DNA of 64,000 nt, from positions 1 to 64,000 of the forward strand of contig NZ_NEJP01000020.1 of NCBI RefSeq assembly GCF_002113125.1. Reading direction: 5' to 3'. Within the stretch, counting starts at the first letter, position 1; each line of letters starts with the position of its first letter. A model generated the notes under the pieces. That model worked only from the letters and a program-made list of their open reading frames with translations, did no database searches and had not been told where the DNA came from. A program made the translations under genes and the position numbers. This stretch comes from Pseudomonas sp. B20(2017). Its GTDB lineage: Bacteria; Pseudomonadota; Gammaproteobacteria; Pseudomonadales; Pseudomonadaceae. This document shows positions 8,669 through 18,487 of this stretch, in pieces.

Positions 8669-9373
8669 TCAGTGGCTCAGGTTGTCATCCGGGATATTCA
8701 GTTCGATGCCCATCCGCTGTCCTTCACGCAGGATGTGCCGGCGCATTTCGGCGCTGGCCTGGGCGCTGTTCTTGCTGCGGATCGCGCGCACCACGGCTTC
8801 GTTTTCCTCAAGGCGTTCGGCCAGGTGCTCCGGCGAGTTGCGCAGTACTTCGGCACTTTGCTTGAGGGCGTTGCTGGTCTGTTGCACCACGCTCTGGAAA
8901 ATCGGGTTCGAGGTCAGGGTGAACAGTTCTTCGTGGAACGCGATGTAGGCGCTGACCCCGGCTTCGCTGTCGCCCGCTTCGAGGGCTTCGCGCATGTCCA
9001 TCAGGGTCAGGCGCAGTTGCCCGACTTCCTTGCTGCTGATCGACTGCGCCACCAGGCCAACGATGAACGGCTCAAGGGTGTAACGCAGTTGCAGCACGTC
9101 TTCGAGGCTGGCGCCGGCTACCGCGCTGTCGTGGCTTTGGCTGTCACTGGCCTGCGCGTCGAGGACCACCACGCCCTTGCCGGGCATCGAGCGCACCAGG
9201 CCGAGGGTTTCCAGTACGATCACCGCTTCGCGCAGGCTCGGGCGACTGATGCCCAATTGTTCGGCCAGTTCACGCTGGCCCGGCAGCATTTCGCCGGAGC
9301 GCCATTGGCCGCGGGCGAGGGCGGCCCGGAGTTTTTCTACCACTGAGTTGACGACGGTTGATGTAGTAATCAC
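8669..9373 (-). CDS. GntR/FadR-type (FCD) transcriptional regulator
   Basis: 234 residues from the GTG at 9373. A typical FadR-like winged helix (MLPGQRELAEQLGISRPSLREAVIVLETLGLV) is followed by an FCD effector domain (LRYTLEPFIVGLVA, FHEELFTLTSNP). The GTG start was preferred because GGAG lies upstream with good spacing. A longer GTG start at 9418 would add 15 unconserved residues and run through a perfect hairpin. It follows the dctA-like gene by 49 bases and probably controls that transporter, in keeping with two GGT-N3-ACC sites upstream of it (10805-10900). This regulatory link is inferred. Confidence 0.85.
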   Translation of the reverse strand: MITTSTVVNSVVEKLRAALARGQWRSGEMLPGQRELAEQLGISRPSLREAVIVLETLGLVRSMPGKGVVVLDAQASDSQSHDSAVAGASLEDVLQLRYTLEPFIVGLVAQSISSKEVGQLRLTLMDMREALEAGDSEAGVSAYIAFHEELFTLTSNPIFQSVVQQTSNALKQSAEVLRNSPEHLAERLEENEAVVRAIRSKNSAQASAEMRRHILREGQRMGIELNIPDDNLSH

Positions 9374-9389
9374 GTGTTCGCTCCATGAG

Positions 9390-9415
9390 CCGTGCCTGCA
9401 TTTGCGCAGGCACGG
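9390..9415 (-). other. Perfect 10-bp intercistronic hairpin
   Basis: Arms 9390-9399 and 9406-9415 (CCGTGCCTGC with GCAGGCACGG) enclose a 6-base loop between the dctA-like stop and the GntR ribosome site. No T-run follows on the minus strand, so it looks more like a processing or stability element, or a weak attenuator, than a simple terminator. Confidence 0.6.
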
Positions 9416-9422
9416 CACTCAT

Positions 9423-10736
9423 TCAGAATTCTTTGGCCGCCGCTTGAGCGACGGTTTTTCTCGGCTGAAAGTTATAGCCCTGCTCGCCGTTGAGCACCTT
9501 GTTCGCCCGTTGCACGTCGATGTCCTTTTCCCAGCGGGCGATGGCCACGGTGGCGACGCAGTTGCCGATCAGATTGGTCAGCGCCCGGCCGATACCCATG
9601 AACCAGTCCACCGCCAGTACCAGCACCAGACCGACCACCGGAATCGCCGGGATGGCCGTCAGGGTGGCGGCGAGAATCACCAGCGCCGAACCGGGAATGC
9701 CGTGGGCGCCTTTGGAGGTAATCAGCGACACCAGCAAAATCGTCAGCAGGTCGGTCATGGCCAGCGGCGTGCCGGTGGCATTGGCAATGAACACGATGGC
9801 CAGGGTCAGGTAGATCGAAAAACCGTCGAGGTTGAACGAGTAACCGGTTGGAATCACCAGCCCGACGGTCGAGCTGCCGATGCCCAGATGCTCAAGCTTG
9901 CGCATGATCTGCGGCAGCACGGCGTCGGAGGAGGCGGTGCCCATGACGATCAGCAGTTCTTCGCGCAGGTACTTGAGCAGCGGCCACATGCGCAGGCCAG
10001 ACAAACGCATTACCAGACCGAGAATCAGCGCGACGAAGGCGATGCAGGTCAGGTAGAACAAGCCGACCAGGCTGCCCAGGTGTTGCAGCGAATCCAGGCC
10101 ATATTTGCTGGTGGTGAAGGCAATGGCACCGAACACGCCGATCGGCGCCAGACGCACGATCATGCCCATGATCCGGAAGATCACGTGGCTCAATTCGTTG
10201 ATCAGCCGGGAGATCCCGGAAGCGGCTTCGCCCACCAGATTCAACGCGCTGCCGAACAGCACCGAGAACAGCAGCACTTGCAGAATGTTGTTGTCGGCAA
10301 AGGCGCCGAGCACCGAGGTCGGGATCAGGTCCATCAGGAACTGGGTGGTAGTGTGCATGTGCTGGCCGCGTTCGGCGATGTCGCCCATATCGGCGGCGGA
10401 CAACTGCTCCAGATGGATGTTGGCGCCGCTGCCGATCCCGGTGCTGAACGCGAACACCAGACCGATCACCAGGGCGATGGTGGTCAGCACTTCGAAGTAG
10501 ATCACCGACTTGAGGCCGATGCGCCCGACCTTCTTCAGGTCGCCGGCGCCGCTGATGCCGCTGACCACCACGCAGAACACGATCAGGCCGATGAGCATCT
10601 TGATCAGTTTGATGAAACCGTCGCCGAGCGGTTTGAGCTGGGCCGAGTATTCAGGAAGGGTCAGCCCGCAGACGATGCCGAGCACCAGTCCGAGAACCAC
10701 TTGGAGGAAGATTGAACGCGAGCACCATCTGAGCAT
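9423..10736 (-). CDS. DctA-like dicarboxylate/amino acid:cation symporter
   Basis: 437 residues, DAACS (SDF) family, inner membrane, about eight helices and two re-entrant hairpins. Family marks are the DctA-type start QVVLGLVLGIVCGL, the HP1 serine-rich TASSDAVLPQIM, PTGYSFNLDG in TM7 and SKGAHGIPGSALVILAATL in HP2. The sequence is closest in style to C4-dicarboxylate carriers (DctA), but glutamate/aspartate cannot be excluded. The ATG at 10736 is preceded by AGGA. Two adjacent downstream GntR/FCD regulators on the same strand suggest substrate-dependent control of this locus. Confidence 0.9.
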   Translation of the reverse strand: MLRWCSRSIFLQVVLGLVLGIVCGLTLPEYSAQLKPLGDGFIKLIKMLIGLIVFCVVVSGISGAGDLKKVGRIGLKSVIYFEVLTTIALVIGLVFAFSTGIGSGANIHLEQLSAADMGDIAERGQHMHTTTQFLMDLIPTSVLGAFADNNILQVLLFSVLFGSALNLVGEAASGISRLINELSHVIFRIMGMIVRLAPIGVFGAIAFTTSKYGLDSLQHLGSLVGLFYLTCIAFVALILGLVMRLSGLRMWPLLKYLREELLIVMGTASSDAVLPQIMRKLEHLGIGSSTVGLVIPTGYSFNLDGFSIYLTLAIVFIANATGTPLAMTDLLTILLVSLITSKGAHGIPGSALVILAATLTAIPAIPVVGLVLVLAVDWFMGIGRALTNLIGNCVATVAIARWEKDIDVQRANKVLNGEQGYNFQPRKTVAQAAAKEF

Positions 10737-10804
10737 GGGAGGAATCCTGGTCGGTGTCCTGGCTGCCGTGCGCGGGGCGCATCAGATTCAGGACTTAATT
10801 ATTG

Positions 10805-10815
10805 TGGTCTTACCG
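10805..10815. promoter_or_regulatory. Candidate GntR/FCD operator 1 (GGT-N3-ACC)
   Basis: TGGTCTTACCG contains the dyad GGT-N3-ACC, the core of operators used by FadR/PdhR/LldR-type regulators. It is about 70 bases upstream of the dctA-like start. The regulator link is inferred from gene order. Confidence 0.45.
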
Positions 10816-10889
10816 GTATGTCCAGTGCGGGTGCAGTCTAGGCGCTGTTTTTTACGGATCGCAAGTGAAAAATGACGGATTGGCATGAC

Positions 10890-10900
10890 CGGTCTGACCA
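10890..10900. promoter_or_regulatory. Candidate GntR/FCD operator 2 (GGT-N3-ACC)
   Basis: CGGTCTGACCA is a second GGT-N3-ACC dyad. Its centre is 85 bases (about eight helical turns) from the first, in the same intergenic region upstream of the dctA-like gene. Confidence 0.45.
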
Positions 10901-10956
10901 GTTAAGCGCCAGGCCCCGACCTTGAGCCATTCGCAGTTCGAAACTTTTTTGCGGGC

Positions 10957-10988
10957 GAAAAAAAACCGGCCATCACTGGCCGGTTTTT
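10957..10988 (-). terminator. Rho-independent terminator of glyA
   Basis: Arms AAAACCGGCC and GGCCGGTTTT (10962-10971 and 10978-10987) with a 6-base loop. On the minus strand a run of eight T follows. It lies about 25 bases after the glyA stop. Confidence 0.9.
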
Positions 10989-11012
10989 CATGCTGCGGAT
11001 TTAGCGTCGCAA

Positions 11013-12266
11013 TTAAGCGCCGTATACCGGCAGTTTCTTGCAGATGGCTTTGACTTTCTCACGAACGGCGTCGATCACTGCTTCGTTGTTCAGGTCAGCC
11101 AGGATGTCGCAGATCCAGCCGGCCAGCTCTTTGCACTCTGCTTCCTTGAAGCCGCGAGTGGTCACAGCCGGAGTACCGAAGCGCAGGCCGGAAGTGACGA
11201 ACGGCGAGCGTGGGTCGTTTGGCACGGAGTTCTTGTTCACGGTGATGAACGCTTTGCCCAGAGCGGCGTCGGCGTCTTTACCGGAGATTTCCTGCTTGAT
11301 CAGCGACAGCAGGAACAGGTGGTTTTCAGTACCGCCGGAAACTACGTCGAAACCGCGCTCGATGAACACGCCGGCCATGGCCTGGGCGTTTTTCACCACT
11401 TGTTGCTGGTAAGCCTTGAACTCAGGCTGCAGTGCTTCCTTGAAGCAGATCGCTTTGGCGGCGATCACGTGCTCCAGCGGGCCACCCTGGGCGCCCGGGA
11501 ATACGGCGGAGTTCAGCTTCTTCTCGATGTCGGCGTTGGCTTTGGCCAGGATCAGGCCACCACGTGGACCGCGCAGGGTCTTGTGGGTGGTGGTGGTCAC
11601 GACGTCAGCGAACGGAACCGGGTTCGGGTAGACGCCAGCGGCGACCAGACCGGCTACGTGAGCCATGTCGACGAACAGGTAGGCGCCAACCTTGTCGGCG
11701 ATGGCACGGAAGCGCGGGAAGTCGAGGATCTGCGAGTACGCAGAGAAACCGGCCACGATCATTTTCGGCTTGTGCTCAACTGCCAGACGCTCGACTTCGT
11801 CGTAGTCGATCAGGCCGTTGGCGTCGATGCCGTACTGGATGGCGTTGTACAGCTTGCCGGAGGAGGAAACGCTGGCGCCGTGGGTGAGGTGACCACCATG
11901 TGCCAGGCTCATGCCCAGGATGGTGTCACCGGCCGACAGCAGGGCCAGGTAAACAGCGGCGTTGGCTTGCGAACCGGCGTGCGGCTGAACGTTGGCGTAG
12001 TCGGCGCCGAACAGTTCCTTGGCGCGGTCGATGGCCAGTTGCTCAACGACGTCTACGTACTCGCAACCACCGTAGTAGCGCTTGCCCGGGTAGCCTTCGG
12101 CGTACTTGTTGGTCAGTACCGAGCCTTGAGCTTCCATCACCGCTGGGCTGGTGTAGTTCTCCGAAGCGATCAGCTCGATGTGTTCTTCCTGGCGCTGGGC
12201 TTCTTGCTCCATGGCGGCAAAAAGATCGGCGTCGTACTTGGCAATAGTCAAATCACGGCTGAACAT
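11013..12266 (-). CDS. glyA: Serine hydroxymethyltransferase
   Basis: 417 residues, the standard SHMT length. The PLP enzyme interconverts serine and glycine while charging tetrahydrofolate with a one-carbon unit. The PLP-lysine motif TTTHKTLRGPRGG, the N-terminal ELIASENYTSPAV and the YAEGYPGKRYYGG loop are intact. The start MFSRDLTIAKYD at 12266 has a GAGGA ribosome site; an in-frame start 12 bases upstream is less likely. Monocistronic, with a strong terminator. Pseudomonads often have more than one glyA; this copy sits beside morA as PA4602 does in PAO1 (from memory). Confidence 0.97.
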   Translation of the reverse strand: MFSRDLTIAKYDADLFAAMEQEAQRQEEHIELIASENYTSPAVMEAQGSVLTNKYAEGYPGKRYYGGCEYVDVVEQLAIDRAKELFGADYANVQPHAGSQANAAVYLALLSAGDTILGMSLAHGGHLTHGASVSSSGKLYNAIQYGIDANGLIDYDEVERLAVEHKPKMIVAGFSAYSQILDFPRFRAIADKVGAYLFVDMAHVAGLVAAGVYPNPVPFADVVTTTTHKTLRGPRGGLILAKANADIEKKLNSAVFPGAQGGPLEHVIAAKAICFKEALQPEFKAYQQQVVKNAQAMAGVFIERGFDVVSGGTENHLFLLSLIKQEISGKDADAALGKAFITVNKNSVPNDPRSPFVTSGLRFGTPAVTTRGFKEAECKELAGWICDILADLNNEAVIDAVREKVKAICKKLPVYGA

Positions 12267-12462
12267 GGCGGTCCTCAAGGATCGGGGGCAGAAAAGGGGG
12301 GCATTCTAACCCATCGGGTTTTGGATGGCATATGAAACGACATCATGTCGCAGACAAGTGGCGTTCATGACCAGATATGTGGCGTCCGTGCCGGCCTTCG
12401 CTGACCAGCCGGTTCGCACAATAACCGAGGCCGGCCCGCGATTTTGTGATCGACATCAATCC

Positions 12463-12487
12463 CTGTGAGAGCGAGCTTGCTCGCGAA
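12463..12487. repeat. Single REP unit
   Basis: A lone REP unit (TGTGAGAGCGAGCTTGCTCG with CGAA following) between glyA and the 3' end of morA. It carries one substitution relative to the GTGGGAGC units elsewhere and has no inverted partner, so it is an REP singlet and not a REPIN. Confidence 0.8.
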
Positions 12488-12504
12488 GATCGCGCCGCCG
12501 ATCT

Positions 12505-15500
12505 TCAGTCGAACATGAACAGCGCATCATTGCTGAACTGCGCCTCGAACCGTCCCGCCGGCATCGGCCGTCCGAATAGATAACCCTGAACCTCGTCGCA
12601 GCCATGCTCGCGCAGGAAGTCCAGTTGCTCATGGGTTTCCACGCCCTCGGCGATCACCGCCAGATTCAGGCTGTGGGCCATGGCGATGATCGCCCGGGCA
12701 ATCTGCGCGTCCTGCTCTCCGGACGGCAGGCCGTCGACGAAGGTGCGGTCGATCTTCAGTACGTCGATCGGGAATTGCTTGAGGTAGTTCAACGACGAGT
12801 AACCGGTGCCGAAGTCGTCGACCGCAATGCTCAGGCCGAGGTTCTTCAGACCGGCAAGGATCTGCATCGCCTCGCTGACTTCGCGCATCAGGATACTTTC
12901 GGTCAGCTCCAGTTCCAGACACGCCGGCGGCAGGCCGGTTTCCTTGAGGATGGTGGCGATCCGCGTACCGAGCTGGCCGTCGGAGAACTGCCGGGCGGAA
13001 ATGTTTACCGAGACCTTCGGCACGCGTACGCGGCTCTGGTGCCAGGTCTTGAGCTGACGGCAGGCCTCGCTGATCACCCAGTCGCCGACGTCCACCACCA
13101 GCCCGAGTTCTTCGAGCACCGGAATGAAATCCCCCGGCGGCACCAGCCCGCGACGCGGATGACGCCAGCGCAGCAGGGCTTCAGCGCCGGTCAGGCGTTT
13201 GCCGTCGCCGCTGAACTGCGGCTGGTAATACAGCACGAATTCGTTCTGCTCGAGGGCGTGGCGCAGATCGCTTTCCAGTTCCAGACGTTCAAGCGCACTG
13301 GCGTTCATGTCGGCCTGATAGAACTGGAAGTTGTTCTTGCCGCGCTCTTTGGCGTGGTACATCGCGGTGTCGGCGTTCTTCATCAACTGGCTGAGTTCGT
13401 TGCCGTCCTGCGGGCTCAGGGCGATGCCGATACTGGCGGTGACGAAGAACTCGCGGCCTTCGAGCACGAACGGTCGTACGAGGCTGGCGAGAATCTGCTC
13501 GGCCACGTGGATTGCACGGTTCAGCGCCATCTCACGGCTGGAACGGTGTTGCAGCAACAGGGTGAATTCGTCGCCACCCATCCGCGCCACGGTGTCGTCA
13601 TCGTCGACGCAGGCCAGCAACCGCGTGGCCATGTCCTTGAGCATGCGGTCGCCGGCGGCGTGGCCGAGGGAGTCGTTGATCGGTTTGAAACGGTCGAGGT
13701 CGAGGAACATCAGCACCACCCACGACTTCTGCCGCTCGGCCGATTGCAGCGCGGTGTGCAGACGATCCTGGAACAGCGTGCGGTTCGGCAGATGGGTCAG
13801 GGCGTCGTAGTAGGCGAGGCGGTGAATCCGCTGCTCGCTGGCCTTGCGCTCGCTGATGTCGCTGAAGAAGCACACGTAACTGGCCAGGTCGCCCTCGTCG
13901 TCGAGCACGGCGGTGATGCCGACCCACGCCGGGTAGTGCTCGCCGTTGCGACGCTTGAGCCAGACTTCGCCTTCCCAGGTGCTGTGCTGATGCAGCTGCT
14001 TGAGCACGTAGCGCAGGTGCGCGTCCTGCTGTTCGTCGACGGTCAGCATGTTCGGCAACTGGTCGAGCACTTCGCTCACCGCGTAGCCGCTGACCCGGCT
14101 GAACGCCTCGTTGGCCTGGACGATATAGCCGGCCGGGTCGGTGATCAGAATCGCCGAGGTCGAGTGCTCGAATACCGTGGCCGCCATGCGCAGGTCTTTT
14201 TCGGCGCGGCGCTGCTGGCTGATGTCGCGACCGACCCCGAGCACGCCTTCAAAGGCGCCGTGCTCGTCCCACACTAGCACCAGACGCAGTTCGATCGGGA
14301 TCTTGCGGCCATCGGCGCGCAGGCAGTCGAACAGGAACAACTGGGTCTGCACCTGGCTACGCAAAATCACCAGTTGCTCGGGTTTGCCCAACGCTTTGCT
14401 GACCCGATCCATCAAGTGATAAATGCCGCTCAGTTGCTGTGGGTTGGCGATGGTCGACTGCCAGCCGTTCTGGAAAATCCATTCGGCGTCATAACCCAGC
14501 ACCGCTTGCACCGACGGGCTGACGTAGTTCAGCGACAGCTGGCTGTCGGTGGAGAAAATCACGTCGCTGATGCTTTCGGCGAGCATCCGGTAACGTTGCT
14601 CGCTGTCGCGCAACGACTCGCTGGCCTCGATCTGATCGGTGATGTCCTTGGCCACACCGATGATCCGTGTGACCTGATCGTGCTTGTCCCGGGCCAGCGC
14701 CTGCTCGCGAATGTCGAAGCGCCGCCACTTGCCGTCGCGATGACGGAAGCGCAGCTGGCATTGCAGCAACTGACTGTAACCGGCGTGGCGCTGCATCTGC
14801 CGCGAGCGATGGTAGTAGTCGGCGTCTTCCGGGTGCAGGAGAATTTCCCAGAAGTACTCGCCCATCTGATGCAACTCGGTGCGGTTGTAACCGAGGGTCT
14901 GGCCGAGGTGGTGGTTGCTGAAGATCATCCGCTGGCTGATCACGTCCTGCACATACAGGTGATCCGGCACGGTACGCACCACGTCCGACCAGAAGCCTTC
15001 GCGCTCCAGCAGCGACAGTTCGATCAGCTTGCGGCTGGTGATGTCGTTGATGCTCAGGATCACGGCTTTGTAGTCGTGCTGCTCATGGGGCAGGCGCAGC
15101 ACCAGCCACAGATGCTGGTCGCGGCCATTGATGTCCGGCAGTTTGATCTCCAGTTCCAGCTGCTTTTGCTGCTGGAGTACGGCGTCGAGCACCTGATTGC
15201 CGATCGCGCACTGACTGTGCGGCTGACCGTCGATCAACAGTTGCCAGGCGTGGTCGCAGGAGTTGACGTTGAGCAGTTGCAGCGCGACCTGGTTGACCTC
15301 GGTCACCCGCAGTTCGTGGAGCAATTGCTGGCGCTGCGCCGGCTGGTCGAGCCAGGCCTTGAGCTGGTCGCTGGTCTGGATCTGGGCCTTTTCGAAAACC
15401 TGCTTGAGCCCCGAAAGATCGAGCACGCACAACGCCACGCCGGTGCCTTCGAAAATATCCTGATAACGCCGACGCCCTTCATGCACCTGGCGCTGGCGGC

Positions 15501-16353
15501 GACGCATGTTGAGCAATGCGATAAACGGCAGCAGCGAGAGCGCCAGGCCCAGCAGGCATTTGCCGATGAATGCCGGCAGCAATTGTTCGAGCACATGCTG
15601 GCGGTCGAACAGGCCACGCAGTTGCCAGTCGCTGCTGCTCAGCGGCACGGTCAGCACGCTGTTGGCCAGATCGTCCGGGGTCAGGGTGCTGGTCTTGGTG
15701 GACGGCAGGGCTTTGTCACGGCTGATGATCTGATGATTGACGCGGTTTTCCACCAGCCACAACGGGCGGATACCGCTGTCGCCCTGTTTGGTCAGCGCGT
15801 CGAAGAAGGTCGGCGTCAGGCGCAGCGCCCAGTAACCGCGCGTGCTGCCGCTGGCCTGATGCAGCAACAGATGCACTACCGAACCGTCGTCGGCGTTACT
15901 GAAATAATGGGCTTGAGCGCGGCTGCGGCGCACCAGATCGCTGAGATAATCGGCGTCGTGGCTGTCGGTGGCGCTGTCGCTGAGGATTTTTCCGGACGGG
16001 GTGAGCAGCGCGAGGCTGCGCAGGTCGGGCAACGATTGCTGAAGCTTGCGCAGCAGCGCCTGCTGTTCGTCGGCCGACTGGGGCTGTTCGACGATCGGTA
16101 GCAGATTGAGGGCGATCTGCGCGTTCAGCGCCATGTTCAGGCTGACCTGCGAGGCGAGGTCGGCGGTGTAGTCGATGGTGTACTGACGCTGGTTTTTCTG
16201 GGTTTCGCGCAGTTGATCGAGCAATTGCCAGAACAGCAGCGCCAGCAGCAACAGCACCAGTGTCGCCAGCGCGCCTTTCAATGTTCCGCGCAGGGACGAG
16301 CCGGGCGCCGGTAGGGTGCTGCTCACAGAAGCTGGCGGAGTGACATTGGACAA
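12505..16353 (-). CDS. morA: MorA: membrane PAS-GGDEF-EAL c-di-GMP regulator
   Basis: 1282 residues, equal to the MorA length I recall for P. putida. Two transmembrane helices (about 28-48 and 263-283) flank a periplasmic sensor region. At least four PAS/PAC modules follow, then GGDEF at 926-930 and EAL at 1058-1060 (AEALLRW), with the PDE residues ELTES and DDFGTGYSSL intact. MorA makes and breaks c-di-GMP to time flagellar development and biofilm formation. The inhibitory I-site (RxxD five residues before GGDEF) is degenerate here: the segment is DDDD, with no Arg. The start is a TTG with AGGA seven bases upstream; no in-frame ATG precedes the first helix. Its place beside glyA matches PAO1. 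Confidence 0.92.
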   Translation of the reverse strand: MSNVTPPASVSSTLPAPGSSLRGTLKGALATLVLLLLALLFWQLLDQLRETQKNQRQYTIDYTADLASQVSLNMALNAQIALNLLPIVEQPQSADEQQALLRKLQQSLPDLRSLALLTPSGKILSDSATDSHDADYLSDLVRRSRAQAHYFSNADDGSVVHLLLHQASGSTRGYWALRLTPTFFDALTKQGDSGIRPLWLVENRVNHQIISRDKALPSTKTSTLTPDDLANSVLTVPLSSSDWQLRGLFDRQHVLEQLLPAFIGKCLLGLALSLLPFIALLNMRRRQRQVHEGRRRYQDIFEGTGVALCVLDLSGLKQVFEKAQIQTSDQLKAWLDQPAQRQQLLHELRVTEVNQVALQLLNVNSCDHAWQLLIDGQPHSQCAIGNQVLDAVLQQQKQLELEIKLPDINGRDQHLWLVLRLPHEQHDYKAVILSINDITSRKLIELSLLEREGFWSDVVRTVPDHLYVQDVISQRMIFSNHHLGQTLGYNRTELHQMGEYFWEILLHPEDADYYHRSRQMQRHAGYSQLLQCQLRFRHRDGKWRRFDIREQALARDKHDQVTRIIGVAKDITDQIEASESLRDSEQRYRMLAESISDVIFSTDSQLSLNYVSPSVQAVLGYDAEWIFQNGWQSTIANPQQLSGIYHLMDRVSKALGKPEQLVILRSQVQTQLFLFDCLRADGRKIPIELRLVLVWDEHGAFEGVLGVGRDISQQRRAEKDLRMAATVFEHSTSAILITDPAGYIVQANEAFSRVSGYAVSEVLDQLPNMLTVDEQQDAHLRYVLKQLHQHSTWEGEVWLKRRNGEHYPAWVGITAVLDDEGDLASYVCFFSDISERKASEQRIHRLAYYDALTHLPNRTLFQDRLHTALQSAERQKSWVVLMFLDLDRFKPINDSLGHAAGDRMLKDMATRLLACVDDDDTVARMGGDEFTLLLQHRSSREMALNRAIHVAEQILASLVRPFVLEGREFFVTASIGIALSPQDGNELSQLMKNADTAMYHAKERGKNNFQFYQADMNASALERLELESDLRHALEQNEFVLYYQPQFSGDGKRLTGAEALLRWRHPRRGLVPPGDFIPVLEELGLVVDVGDWVISEACRQLKTWHQSRVRVPKVSVNISARQFSDGQLGTRIATILKETGLPPACLELELTESILMREVSEAMQILAGLKNLGLSIAVDDFGTGYSSLNYLKQFPIDVLKIDRTFVDGLPSGEQDAQIARAIIAMAHSLNLAVIAEGVETHEQLDFLREHGCDEVQGYLFGRPMPAGRFEAQFSNDALFMFD

Positions 16354-16629
16354 GCTGTAATCCTGCGGTTTGGCTGGACTGGCGCGACGTGCACTATAAG
16401 CCGGACGCCCAAAGGGCGGCTAGCATGCCTTGAGTTGTGGCGAAGTGCCAGCCCCGCTCGGCTGGACTGCCTTCCGTCATTCAGGTAGCTTTGCCGGTTA
16501 CGCGGGAGCGTTCCAGCTCCTAGACTTTCCGCGCGCACGCATTGATATCTTCCAGTGAACGACGCGCACGGTCTGGCCGGGCATTGCCTGTGTCCCAATC
16601 ATTCATCAGTCACTGACCCAAGGTTCTCC

Positions 16630-18294
<1,665 letters not shown>

Positions 18295-18311
18295 TTACAG
18301 GTTGGTTGCAT

Positions 18312-18346
18312 GAAAAAGCGGAGTCTTCGGACTCCGCTTTTTTTTG
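18312..18346 (+). terminator. Rho-independent terminator of ettA
   Basis: AAAAGCGGAGTC, TTCG loop, GACTCCGCTTTT, then a run of T. It starts about 18 bases after the ettA stop. Confidence 0.93.
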
Positions 18347-18487
18347 CCTGCGATGCAGACTGTTTTATAACGTGTGTACTATTTGTTTTCATAAATGCGA
18401 CATTTTTGTCTGTTGCTGTGTACATGTCGTTTGTTACAGTCCGGCTCAATCTCCTCCAACGACAACAAATTTGCTGAGACTTTTCCT

